Shown here piece after piece: positions 7,945 through 15,859 of a stretch of DNA of 64,000 bases. The translations under genes and the position numbers were made by a program. The notes beneath the pieces are model-generated. The model had not been told where the DNA came from and did no database searches. It was given only the letters and a program-made list of their open reading frames with translations. The stretch is from Fictibacillus fluitans (GTDB taxonomy: Bacteria; Bacillota; Bacilli; Bacillales; Fictibacillaceae): the NCBI RefSeq assembly GCF_030418125.1, contig NZ_JAUHTR010000003.1:332664-396663 (forward strand), read 5' to 3'. Positions within the stretch are counted from its first letter, which is position 1. The number at the start of each line of letters is the position of its first letter.

Positions 7945-7988
7945 AAAAGAATTATAATCAAAATCATGGTAACACAATCCGAATTGTG
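7945..7988 (-). promoter_or_regulatory. Promoter with inverted-repeat operator for the Old Yellow Enzyme gene
   Basis: On the minus strand a TATAAT -10 lies about 30 bases before the start codon. The perfect inverted repeat CACAAT-CCGA-ATTGTG (7973-7988) covers the region where the -35 would be. This is the layout of a repressor site, but the regulator is not encoded next to it. Confidence 0.5.
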
Positions 7989-8166
7989 CGATAAAACAAT
8001 GTGCTTATGGTCTCGTTCAAAACTTAATATAGTCTGTCCTTTTTACAAGAGTGATATTACATAGACACAAAATGACGTTAAAACAGAAAAATAGACAGAA
8101 ACAGGAAGGAAATTTTTGTGTGATTATCGAATGTATTGCAGGAAAAGAAAAAGGCAGGTGCGATGT

Positions 8167-8574
8167 ATGTCATATTCAGAAAAACTCATTCAAAAGGTAA
8201 GGGAAATGTACATATTGGACCATAACGCTCGTGTTCATATCGATAAAGCCCAGCATTCCATTAACGTGTTTTTTGGTGATATGAAGTACAAATTAAAATC
8301 AGTAGAAGAAAAAACGGATGAAATTAACATTGTAACTAATCAATCTATCCCCGGTGTCTTTGCCCAAATCATGATCAAACAAAGGGTGCTCTGTTTTGAA
8401 CGGTCACCCAATGGCATCATTTCTATCCTGTTGAGAAATGAAGACAGCGAAACCAAGCTGGATACACTTCAATGGGATGGAAGATGTGTGGCCTCTGAGA
8501 AATATAACAAGGAATTTACGATTCCCCTGATCAACAGCTATTTACAAGAGGCGTTCGATCCTGTGCTTTTTTAG
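8167..8574 (+). CDS. Hypothetical protein, 135 residues
   Basis: I recognise no family. The protein is soluble, without signal peptide or membrane segment, and has a predicted mix of strands and helices. The start is uncertain. ATG at 8167 follows AGGTG by six bases and gives 135 residues; TTG at 8116 follows AGGAAGG by six bases and would add a 17-residue basic extension (MCDYRMYCRKRKRQVRC). It stands alone between the divergent Old Yellow Enzyme gene and the convergent azoreductase gene. Confidence 0.6.
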   Translation: MSYSEKLIQKVREMYILDHNARVHIDKAQHSINVFFGDMKYKLKSVEEKTDEINIVTNQSIPGVFAQIMIKQRVLCFERSPNGIISILLRNEDSETKLDTLQWDGRCVASEKYNKEFTIPLINSYLQEAFDPVLF

Positions 8575-8579
8575 TCAAA

Positions 8580-8613
8580 CAAAAAAGGCAGATCTCAGTG
8601 AAAGATCTGCCTT
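8580..8613. terminator. Bidirectional terminator
   Basis: GGCAGATCT (8587-8595) pairs with AGATCTGCC (8603-8611). The minus strand has a clear T run, serving the azoreductase gene. Confidence 0.85.
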
Positions 8614-8631
8614 GCTTGATTGAGTATTTTT

Positions 8632-9267
8632 TTAGAAAGTGCGAGCTGCATCCTTAGCGCGTGCAACACCATTTTCTTTGATTTCTTGTGCTTTTTCCGG
8701 CAATGCTGCATGTCCTTCGATAAACACGCCATCGAATGAAGGAACACCGAAGAAGTTCATCATGATGCCAAGGTAACGGTGACCCATTTCAAGTTCTGCT
8801 GCAGGGCCTTCAGAATAGATGCCGCCGCGAGCTTGAATGTGAATTGCTTTTTTGTCTGTTAAAAGGCCTACAGGCCCAAGCTCTGTATATTTGAATGTTT
8901 TTCCTGCTACGGCAACAGAGTCAAGGTATGCCTTCATTACAGGCGGGAATGAGAAGTTCCAAAGCGGTGTAACGAAAACGTATTTGTCGGCTTCAACGAA
9001 TTGCTCGCTAAGCTGACCTAAACGCTCCACTTTTTCCTTTTCTCCTGCAGATAATTCTTCGAAGCCTTTACCGCTTTGAAGTTTTCCCCAGCCGCTGAAT
9101 ACATCTGCATCAATTTGCGGGATGTTTTCTTTATAAAGATCGATATGAACGATCTCATCTCCGGCATTCAAGTTTTTATATTCATCGATAAATGCCTTTC
9201 CGGCAGCCATGCTAAATGATTGAGCCTCATCATGAGGGTGGGCAGTGATGTATAATACTTTTGCCAT
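8632..9267 (-). CDS. azoR: FMN-dependent NADH-azoreductase
   Basis: A 211-residue flavodoxin-fold azo/quinone reductase of the AzoR family. It carries out two-electron reduction of quinones and azo compounds with NADH, avoiding semiquinone radicals. Evidence: [19 protein letters not shown] at the N-terminus (FMN phosphate loop), [17 protein letters not shown] (about 95-112) and the [16 protein letters not shown] stretch near 150. ATG at 9267 follows GGTGG and is preferred over the in-frame ATG four codons upstream. It is divergent from an HxlR regulator, the same pairing as B. subtilis azoR1 with the YodB regulon, so induction by diamide, catechol or quinones is likely. Confidence 0.93.
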   Translation of the reverse strand: MAKVLYITAHPHDEAQSFSMAAGKAFIDEYKNLNAGDEIVHIDLYKENIPQIDADVFSGWGKLQSGKGFEELSAGEKEKVERLGQLSEQFVEADKYVFVTPLWNFSFPPVMKAYLDSVAVAGKTFKYTELGPVGLLTDKKAIHIQARGGIYSEGPAAELEMGHRYLGIMMNFFGVPSFDGVFIEGHAALPEKAQEIKENGVARAKDAARTF

Positions 9268-9407
9268 TGTTAATTCCACCTTTTCTCCTAAATTTCAACG
9301 CACAACATGTGCATGTGTTATTATCACTCTTAGGATTGAATTTGTGAAGTAGGCACATTTATGTGGTATAGTATAAAAAAAGGTACTGTAAAAGTGGAGG
9401 CAGCAAC

Positions 9408-9770
9408 ATGAAGAAGAATCCGGAGCAATGCCAGGTCGTTGTGGCCCTGGATATGATTGTAGGAAAGTGGAAACCGGTTATAATACAACATCTGTTGAAT
9501 GGAGATGTACTGCGTTTTAATGAACTCAGAAGGTTAATGCCTGATATTACTCAGCGCATGCTTACTCTTCACCTGCGAGAGCTTGAGGAGCAGGATATTG
9601 TCCAAAGAAAGGTTTATCCTCAGATTCCTCCGAAAGTAGAATATTCAATTACCGAATACGGAAGAAGCCTGGAAATGGTCATGGATGCCATGCACAAGTG
9701 GGGAGCTGCCCATGTGGAGCATATGGAATTGAAAAAGAAAGAAGAGGCGTTGAGCGAGAAGGAAATCTAA
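9408..9770 (+). CDS. HxlR-family regulator with single Cys (YodB/CatR-like)
   Basis: A 120-residue winged-helix HxlR-type transcription regulator. The recognition region is RFNELRRLMPDITQRMLTLHLRELEEQDIV (about 40-70, written here in two parts of the family motif), followed by the wing VEYSITEYGRSL. It has a single Cys at position 8, matching the redox-active N-terminal Cys of YodB and CatR that senses quinones and diamide. It is divergent from azoR with a 140-bp shared region, so it probably represses azoR and itself. GTGGAGG lies upstream of ATG at 9408. The terminator overlaps the last codons. Confidence 0.88.
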   Translation: MKKNPEQCQVVVALDMIVGKWKPVIIQHLLNGDVLRFNELRRLMPDITQRMLTLHLRELEEQDIVQRKVYPQIPPKVEYSITEYGRSLEMVMDAMHKWGAAHVEHMELKKKEEALSEKEI

Positions 9771-9790
9771 AAAAGATTTCCTTCTTTTTT
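9758..9790 (+). terminator. Terminator overlapping hxlR stop codon
   Basis: GAAGGAAATC (9758-9767) pairs with GATTTCCTTC (9775-9784) and is followed by six T. The left arm codes the last residues of the regulator. Confidence 0.85.
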
Positions 9791-9925
9791 ATAGAATTTT
9801 TTTTACTTGAATTGAAACATCACAGGTTTGGCCGATACAGAAAACGGAGAAGTATAATTGTAAAAAAATAGCGGGTGAAATTTTTGGATTTGTGGTTCAT
9901 CATTAGAAGAAAAGGAGGGATAGAG

Positions 9926-12037
9926 TTGAATGCAGAGTGGTTTTTTCAAGTATCCGAAGAAATATATATTGTTTGCAATGAAAAAGGCCTTATCCAACAG
10001 ACAAACTCAGCTTGGAATAACCTCACCGGCTATGAACAGCAGGAAACCCTTCACCGGCCATTGATCAGTTTTTTTCCACCTGAACTGCATGAGCAGTTTA
10101 CACGCTGGAGCAGCGGGCTGAGCACTTCGGAATTTGCCCAGTTCGATTGCCAGGTTCTGGTCAAAACAGGGGATATCAGACAGTTGAAATGGACCCATGG
10201 AGCGATTGTTGATCAACAGATGCTGTATTTGAAAGGTATTCTCTCGCCTGTCAGTCATGGGAAAGTAACGATTGATATGCACAAGGCCGTCATTGAAAAA
10301 CAAGCAGATCCGGCAGTAATGATTGATCCCGAAACAAATGTACTGGCCATAAACCGGCCTTTTGAAGAATTGTTCGGCTGGACCCAAAATGAAATGATCG
10401 GACAAACATTATCCACCATTCCACCGTTGCTGTATCCAAGTTTCCTTCATTATCTGGAGGTGGCGAAAACCGGCCAGAGAATTGAAAATCTTGAAACACA
10501 GAGATTGAAAAAGAACGGGGAATTAATTTCCGTAAGTGTTACGATCTCTCCAATCCAGGACGATAGTGGCAATGTAATCGCATTAAGTGCTGTAACAAGA
10601 GATATCACAAAGCGGAAACGGATCGAGTGGGAATTGGGAAGAAAAACTGAGGAATTGAAGGAAGCCAATAAGCGGTGTGAAACGATTCTCGAAAGCATAA
10701 CGGACGGTTTCTACACATTGGACGAGGAATTGCGGTTCACCTACATGAACAAGCCGCTGCAGAAAATGTGGAAGATTCCTGCCGAGGACCTGATTGGCAA
10801 GGTGATATCGGATGCTTTCCCGGTTGTTTTGCAGCATCCTTTTAAAGAGAACTTCAGAAAAACCATCGAAGAGCAGGTTCCATGCAATTTTCAAGTGTAT
10901 TCAAAAACGTTCGGAAAATATTTTGATATCCGCACCTATCCCACGGATAACGGTATAGCCGTGTTTTTAAAAGATTACACCGAACTTCAGAACGTTCTTC
11001 ACAAACTTCAGGAAAGCCAGGAAATTTTGCGTGAAATTACAGAGAATGCAAAGGAAAACTTTTGCATCCATTCCCCCGATTTCTCCAAAATCTACTTTTT
11101 AAGCGCTGGCGGTGAGGATATTTTAGGCAAGCCGCTGGCTGAGATCCTGAACCACCCGGTACATGCATTGCAATGCATCCATCCTGAAGATCAGGAAGCG
11201 GTGCGTACCACCGGTGGAAAGCGTCCCGAAACCATTATTAATATAGATTACCGCCTGAATCATCCCAAAAGAGGACAGCGCTGGATTCGGTGGCGCAGAT
11301 ATCCTGTGTTTCCCGTTAAAAATAAAGTGTTCAAAAACGTCAGCATCTGGGAGGATATCACCGACCTCAAAGAAAAGGAACAACAGATCCAAAAAGCGGA
11401 GAAATTTGAGATTGTCAGTCAGCTAGCTGCCGGGGTTGCCCATGAAATTCGAAATCCTTTAACGACGGTTAAAGGATTCATGCAAATGAACGAGCATATA
11501 AATATTCCATATGCTGAGATCATTATGTCTGAGCTTGAAACGATCGAGCAAGTTCTTCATGAATTTCTCATCCTTGCCAAGCCCCACCATGAAATAAAGC
11601 TGATAAAGAAAAATATATCCCTTATCTTGAAAGATCTCCTGAGACAGATGAAGAAAGAGCCCTTTCTGCAAAACATTACAATAATTTCCGATCTGAATAT
11701 TGATATTCCTTTTATCAAATGTGATGAAAAACACATTCGTCAATTGATGTTAAACTTAGCCAAAAATGCTTCAGATGCCATGCCGAATGGCGGTAACCTT
11801 TGGATTTCTGCCGCTGTGGATGAACAGCAAGTGTGCATAACCCTTAAGGACGATGGACAGGGCATGCCGGCTGAGCGCCTTGACCGGCTGGGAGAGCCCT
11901 TTTATTCCAATAAAGAAAAAGGAATCGGTCTCGGCTTAATGGTATCCAGGAAGATTATGCAGATTCATGAGGGAACCATGGAACTGAAAAGTGAAGAAGG
12001 AAAGGGGACGACCGTTATCTTGCGGTTTCCGCTATAA
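9926..12037 (+). CDS. Soluble multi-PAS sensor histidine kinase
   Basis: A 703-residue kinase without membrane segments. About four PAS domains in series occupy residues 1-105, 125-235, 255-365 and 375-480, and a HisKA/HATPase core ends the protein. The phosphoacceptor His is near 505 (AAGVAHEIRNPLTTVKGF), the N-box NLAKNASDAM near 609, G1 DDGQGM near 641 and G2 GIGLGL near 665. The class resembles the sporulation kinases (KinA/KinE) that feed the Spo0F phosphorelay. No response regulator is adjacent, consistent with an orphan phosphorelay kinase. The start is TTG at 9926, six bases after GGAGGG; the upstream ATG lacks a ribosome site. Calling it a sporulation kinase is an inference. Confidence 0.88.
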   Translation: MNAEWFFQVSEEIYIVCNEKGLIQQTNSAWNNLTGYEQQETLHRPLISFFPPELHEQFTRWSSGLSTSEFAQFDCQVLVKTGDIRQLKWTHGAIVDQQMLYLKGILSPVSHGKVTIDMHKAVIEKQADPAVMIDPETNVLAINRPFEELFGWTQNEMIGQTLSTIPPLLYPSFLHYLEVAKTGQRIENLETQRLKKNGELISVSVTISPIQDDSGNVIALSAVTRDITKRKRIEWELGRKTEELKEANKRCETILESITDGFYTLDEELRFTYMNKPLQKMWKIPAEDLIGKVISDAFPVVLQHPFKENFRKTIEEQVPCNFQVYSKTFGKYFDIRTYPTDNGIAVFLKDYTELQNVLHKLQESQEILREITENAKENFCIHSPDFSKIYFLSAGGEDILGKPLAEILNHPVHALQCIHPEDQEAVRTTGGKRPETIINIDYRLNHPKRGQRWIRWRRYPVFPVKNKVFKNVSIWEDITDLKEKEQQIQKAEKFEIVSQLAAGVAHEIRNPLTTVKGFMQMNEHINIPYAEIIMSELETIEQVLHEFLILAKPHHEIKLIKKNISLILKDLLRQMKKEPFLQNITIISDLNIDIPFIKCDEKHIRQLMLNLAKNASDAMPNGGNLWISAAVDEQQVCITLKDDGQGMPAERLDRLGEPFYSNKEKGIGLGLMVSRKIMQIHEGTMELKSEEGKGTTVILRFPL

Positions 12038-12040
12038 AGT

Positions 12041-12092
12041 AAAGCTGCCGCTCAGGATCGAAGAAGATCCATGCTTTGAGCGGCAGCTTTTT
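12041..12092. terminator. Bidirectional terminator embedded in a coding end
   Basis: AAAGCTGCCGCTCA (12041-12054) pairs with TGAGCGGCAGCTTT (12077-12090). The right arm encodes the Ala-Ala-Ala-Gln stretch near the C-terminus of the convergent phosphotransferase, and its stop codon lies in the left arm. Confidence 0.88.
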
Positions 12093-12960
12093 GCAGGTGC
12101 AAATCTCCTGTGTCATGAGCATAGAGCAGGAGGATCGCTGTGGTATAAAGAGCTTTAAACCTTGCAAGTTCTTTGGTCTCTGGCGTCACTTCACCGTAAA
12201 TGTAATAAAAACGCTCCCTGCCCTCGGGAGGAAGAAAACTATAAATGATGGATAAATCCACAGCAGGGTGTCCCGCATGAACGTCACCCCAGTCGATAAT
12301 ACCTGATATGATTCCATCCTCATTTAAAATCATGTTCCTGATGTGCAGATCCCCATGAACAAGAAAGGTTTGTGCGCCAGTGTGATGAGGAGAGGTGTGC
12401 AAGACCATTTGGATCAATTTATCAACCTCATTGTACAATCCTATTGCTTTTATTTTCTCCAAAAACTCCAAGAGCCTTGGTTTTCGTAAGTTAACATCCA
12501 GCCGGTCAAGATCATCAAAGGGCACTCCCATTTTTAGCGCTTCTTCAACAGGAAAGGAGTGAAGCTCCCGCAGGAAGATTGCGAGAGCAGCTGCCGATCT
12601 TATGCGCTGTTCATAGGGTAAATTTCCTGGCAGTCGTCCGGGAAGAAGGTGATATCCTGTAAACAGCCAGGGAAACAGGCCAGGTTCCGGGCGGCCAAAA
12701 AAGCAAGGAGTGGCGATCGGAATGGGCAGTACCCTTGCCAGTTGGGGAAGTAACGCATTCTCTGTTTTCAAAAGCGGGACGGCAATGGAGCGGCGGGGAA
12801 AACGAAATACATATTGTTCGTTTACGGAGTAGACCGTATTATCAAAACCTTTGCCAAGCTCAGTTACACAGACTGGGGTTAATTGAGGGAATTGGGCTTC
12901 AATTAGCAGCTCGGCGAGTGAGGGAGTAACGACGTATTCAGCATCCCATACATTTCCCAT
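12052..12960 (-). CDS. Aminoglycoside phosphotransferase-family kinase
   Basis: A 302-residue APH/choline-kinase-fold protein. The Brenner motif HGDLHIRN (about 217-224) holds the catalytic Asp, and IIDWGD (about 234-239) is the metal-binding Asp equivalent of DFG. The N-lobe has GKGFDNTVYSV (about 36-46) as nucleotide loop. Members phosphorylate aminoglycosides, macrolides, homoserine, methylthioribose or choline; nothing here picks the substrate, so resistance must not be assumed. GGAGGGTCGTC precedes ATG at 12960. It may be co-transcribed with the LysE-type gene 25 bp upstream. Confidence 0.85.
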   Translation of the reverse strand: MGNVWDAEYVVTPSLAELLIEAQFPQLTPVCVTELGKGFDNTVYSVNEQYVFRFPRRSIAVPLLKTENALLPQLARVLPIPIATPCFFGRPEPGLFPWLFTGYHLLPGRLPGNLPYEQRIRSAAALAIFLRELHSFPVEEALKMGVPFDDLDRLDVNLRKPRLLEFLEKIKAIGLYNEVDKLIQMVLHTSPHHTGAQTFLVHGDLHIRNMILNEDGIISGIIDWGDVHAGHPAVDLSIIYSFLPPEGRERFYYIYGEVTPETKELARFKALYTTAILLLYAHDTGDLHLQKAAAQSMDLLRS

Positions 12961-12984
12961 GACGACCCTCCTTTTACGATAAAT

Positions 12985-13623
12985 TCATAGAATTAAATTA
13001 TATAATTGATAGGAAAAATGGCAAGCGAAACCCAACAGACATAGTCCGGCCAAGACCATAATGGTTCTCATCACATTCAGGCTCAACAGCCGTTTGGAAA
13101 AATGAACAGTGAACACCAAATTAAGATTCCATAAAAATAAGCCAAGTATAATGGCAAAGCTGCAAAGTATCGAAAAGACCGCCGAATGGGAGGCAGTCAG
13201 AACATGCAGGGAGGTACCAAACACACCAAACCAAAAAATTAAACTGATTGGATTGGCAATGGATATCATAAGTCCTGTCATGAAGGCACCTTTTGGGCTG
13301 GTTTCTTTAGAAGCCGTATCTTGTCTTTCTTTTGTCCGAAACGCATGGCTGAAGCTTTGCCAGCCCAACAACGATAAGAGAACAATTCCGATTATATACA
13401 TGCCAATCTGTACACCCGGTATCTGCATGACCTTTCCCAATCCGATATAGATGCCGAGCAGCAGCAGTATATCTCCTGTCAATCCACCAAGCCCCACACA
13501 CCATGAGGCGAAAAAACCTTCCGTCAATCCCCGTCTCATAACTTCTATATTCATCGGCCCGATCGGTGCGGCTAAACTTAACCCCAGCACAATAAAATGA
13601 ATCAATGTTATCCAATCGTTCAT
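12985..13623 (-). CDS. LysE-family amino-acid exporter
   Basis: A 212-residue membrane protein with about six hydrophobic segments. It carries the LysE/RhtB signature at the N-terminus (GLSLAAPIGPMNIEVMRRGL) and the conserved Asn-Pro in helix 4 (ISIANPISLIFWFG). Family members export lysine, homoserine, threonine or other small metabolites. ATG at 13623, nine bases after AAGGAG, gives the family N-terminus; the longer frame upstream would translate the tandem repeats and is rejected. Substrate unknown. Confidence 0.88.
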   Translation of the reverse strand: MNDWITLIHFIVLGLSLAAPIGPMNIEVMRRGLTEGFFASWCVGLGGLTGDILLLLGIYIGLGKVMQIPGVQIGMYIIGIVLLSLLGWQSFSHAFRTKERQDTASKETSPKGAFMTGLMISIANPISLIFWFGVFGTSLHVLTASHSAVFSILCSFAIILGLFLWNLNLVFTVHFSKRLLSLNVMRTIMVLAGLCLLGFACHFSYQLYNLIL

Positions 13624-13717
13624 TCCGCCACTCCTTCTTGTCCACTCCTTAATTGTATGCATGAAGATGGACGGGACATGACATGACTGGGGAGTTTGAT
13701 GTTTACATAATCGGGAA

Positions 13718-13818
13718 ATGGCGGGTAAATCGTTGATAATGGCTGGTATTTTATAATAATGGCGGGTAAATTGATCAAAATGGCGGGTAAATTGATCAAA
13801 ATGGCGGGTATTCAAAAA
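13718..13818 (+). repeat. Five tandem ~21-bp repeats upstream of aldA
   Basis: Five units beginning ATGGCGGGTA or a close variant start at 13718, 13739, 13759, 13780 and 13801. Units 3 and 4 (ATGGCGGGTAAATTGATCAAA) are identical; units 1, 2 and 5 are degenerate. The array ends about 75 bp before the aldA start and lies in the divergent promoter region. It resembles iterated operator sites more than a chance microsatellite because the GGCGGGTA core is the best conserved part. Confidence 0.85.
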
Positions 13819-13892
13819 CCCATAATGTTTCACCATATCTAAAATGTGGAAGATAACGGATGTACTTAAAAGAAGTAAGGGAGGATTTTTTA

Positions 13893-15344
13893 GTGCAACC
13901 ACATAAGCTTTACATTAATGGTGAATACGTACCTTCCACATCCGATGAAACGATTGATATTTTAAACCCATCAACGGAGGAGGTTATCTCTTCCATTTAT
14001 AACGGGACAGAAGAAGATGTTGATAAAGCGATAAATGCAGCATTTGAAGCGCAAAAGCAATGGGAGAAGGTGCCTAGCTTTAAGCGCGGAAAAGCAGTAC
14101 GGAAACTTGGGGATTTAATTCAGGAAAAAAGAGAAACCTTCATTCAGCTGCTGTCTGAAGAACAGGGCAAACCGTATGATGCGGCCAGCATGGAGGTCGA
14201 TACAGCCATTGAATATTTCCACTACATGTCTGAATGGGCGCGCCGTATCGAAGGGGAAATCATCCCCAGCGACCGGCCCAATGAAAATATATTTATTTAC
14301 CGCAAGCCAATAGGCGTCGTAGCGGGGATCGTCCCATGGAACTTCCCGGTGTTTATTTTGGCCAGAAAGGTTGCGACCGCGCTTATTACGGGATGCTCCA
14401 TTGTTCTTAAGCCAAGCCAGCAGACACCGAACACGGCGGTTGAGTTCACCAAGCTCATTGACGGAATGAAGGATGAAATTCCGGCCGGTGTGTATAACCT
14501 GGTTACAGGTAAAGGATCTGTGATTGGCAATGCGATGGCCTCCCATCCGAAAGTAGGCATCATAACGATGACTGGCAGCATCGGTGCCGGGGCGAAGGTC
14601 ATGGAAGCCGCCTCGAAAAATATCACAAAAGTGAACCTTGAGCTTGGCGGCAAAGCACCGGCCATCGTCACCCAGCATGCGGATCTTGATTTGGCCGTAG
14701 AAAAGATCAAAACGTCGAGGATCACGAATGCCGGACAGGCTTGTACGAATGCAGAACGCGTTTATGTTCATGAAAGCGTGGCTGATGCGTTTGTCGATAA
14801 GATGGTCAACGCCATGAGAGATACTACCGTCGGCAATGCTTCAGAAGATCGTACAGAGATGGGACCGCTGGTCAGTCAGGACAGACTGGAAACCGTGCAT
14901 GAAATGGTGGAGAATGCGGTGAGCAGTGGAGCCAAGGTGGCAACGGGCGGCAAGCGTGCAAATATGGATAAGGGGTTCTTTTATGAACCAACCGTTATTA
15001 CGAATGTCACCCAGGACATGAAAATTATCCAGCAGGAGATCTTTGGACCTGTTTTGCCGGTTGTGACCTACAGCACTCTTGATCAGGCGATTGAATGGTC
15101 AAATGATTCCGAGTATGGACTGTCTTCCTCCATCTACACCGAGAATGTGCACGAAGCGATGAGGGCAGCCAATGAACTGAAATATGGGGAAACGTTCGTC
15201 AACCGTGAAAACTTTGAAGCGATCCAGGGCTATCACGCTGGCCAGAGAAAGTCCGGCCTTGGCGGTGCGGACGGCAAGCATGGTATCGGAGATTTCCTCG
15301 TGACCCATGCAGTTTATATGGAATACAAGAATGATATTCAGTAA
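13893..15344 (+). CDS. Aldehyde dehydrogenase, AldA (lactaldehyde dehydrogenase)-like
   Basis: A 483-residue NAD-dependent aldehyde dehydrogenase. The conserved sites are PWNFPVF (about 148), TGSIGAG (about 227), catalytic Glu in LELGGKAPA (about 250), catalytic Cys in GQACTNAER (about 285) and EIFGPV near 385. The C-terminal NRENFEAIQGYHAGQRKSGLG is characteristic of E. coli AldA, which oxidises lactaldehyde and glycolaldehyde. GTG at 13893 lies after GGGAGG and fits the family N-terminus (KLYINGEYV). It heads a probable operon with an SCP2-like gene and a hydrolase, and is preceded by the tandem repeats. Confidence 0.88.
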   Translation: MQPHKLYINGEYVPSTSDETIDILNPSTEEVISSIYNGTEEDVDKAINAAFEAQKQWEKVPSFKRGKAVRKLGDLIQEKRETFIQLLSEEQGKPYDAASMEVDTAIEYFHYMSEWARRIEGEIIPSDRPNENIFIYRKPIGVVAGIVPWNFPVFILARKVATALITGCSIVLKPSQQTPNTAVEFTKLIDGMKDEIPAGVYNLVTGKGSVIGNAMASHPKVGIITMTGSIGAGAKVMEAASKNITKVNLELGGKAPAIVTQHADLDLAVEKIKTSRITNAGQACTNAERVYVHESVADAFVDKMVNAMRDTTVGNASEDRTEMGPLVSQDRLETVHEMVENAVSSGAKVATGGKRANMDKGFFYEPTVITNVTQDMKIIQQEIFGPVLPVVTYSTLDQAIEWSNDSEYGLSSSIYTENVHEAMRAANELKYGETFVNRENFEAIQGYHAGQRKSGLGGADGKHGIGDFLVTHAVYMEYKNDIQ

Positions 15345-15438
15345 ATAGTTGTTGAATAGCCTGGCAGGAATGCCGGGTTATTCAGCTCCTTTAAATAGTT
15401 TTTGAAAACGCTATCAAATTATTAGGAGGGGAAATAAT

Positions 15439-15831
15439 ATGACAGTTACTACGACAAATGACTGGTCCAATCGCTTCAAAGAGCTTAATGATTCAAATGA
15501 AGAATTAAATGCGCACGGAAAATATTTTTCATGTTCTTATCTATTAGATATGGAAACAACCAAAATTCTCGTACAAACCCACGGCGGGAAAATTGAAAAG
15601 ATCACGATGGATCCTGGCCCGCTCGATCCTTATCAATTTGCCATCCGGGCAAGTCAAGACACATGGAGCAAGTTTTCAATGCCAACTCCGCCGCCAATGT
15701 ATCATGGGATTTTTGCGGCAAGCTTTCAGCGGGATATGAAGCTGGAGGGTGATTTGCTTGTATTGATGCAAAATCTCCGGTGCCTGACCACTCAGTTAGA
15801 GCTTCTGCGGGTTGTTGGAATACCAGCTTAA
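15439..15831 (+). CDS. SCP2 sterol-carrier-like domain protein
   Basis: A 130-residue soluble protein whose order of elements fits a stand-alone SCP2 domain: an N-terminal helix, a strand pair (KILVQTHGGKIEKITMDPG), a central QDTWSKF and a late LEGDLLVLMQNLRCLTTQL helix. SCP2 domains form a hydrophobic tunnel for lipids or bulky hydrophobic ligands. AGGAGGGG lies upstream of ATG at 15439. It lies between aldA and a hydrolase gene, with short gaps on both sides, and presumably binds the pathway's hydrophobic substrate. The fold assignment is by pattern only. Confidence 0.6.
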   Translation: MTVTTTNDWSNRFKELNDSNEELNAHGKYFSCSYLLDMETTKILVQTHGGKIEKITMDPGPLDPYQFAIRASQDTWSKFSMPTPPPMYHGIFAASFQRDMKLEGDLLVLMQNLRCLTTQLELLRVVGIPA

Positions 15832-15859
15832 ATCAAGAACAATTAAAGGAGGATAAAAA

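Noticed and set aside
13718..13818. CRISPR array
   Set aside because: The 21-bp units abut one another without spacers and no cas genes are present; this is a plain tandem repeat.
13624..13902. N-terminal extension of the LysE-type exporter
   Set aside because: The extra 93 codons would translate the tandem repeats; a good ribosome site and the family N-terminus are at 13623.
14115..14771. 218-codon frame antisense to aldA
   Set aside because: Shadow of a well-conserved aldehyde dehydrogenase; no start signals.
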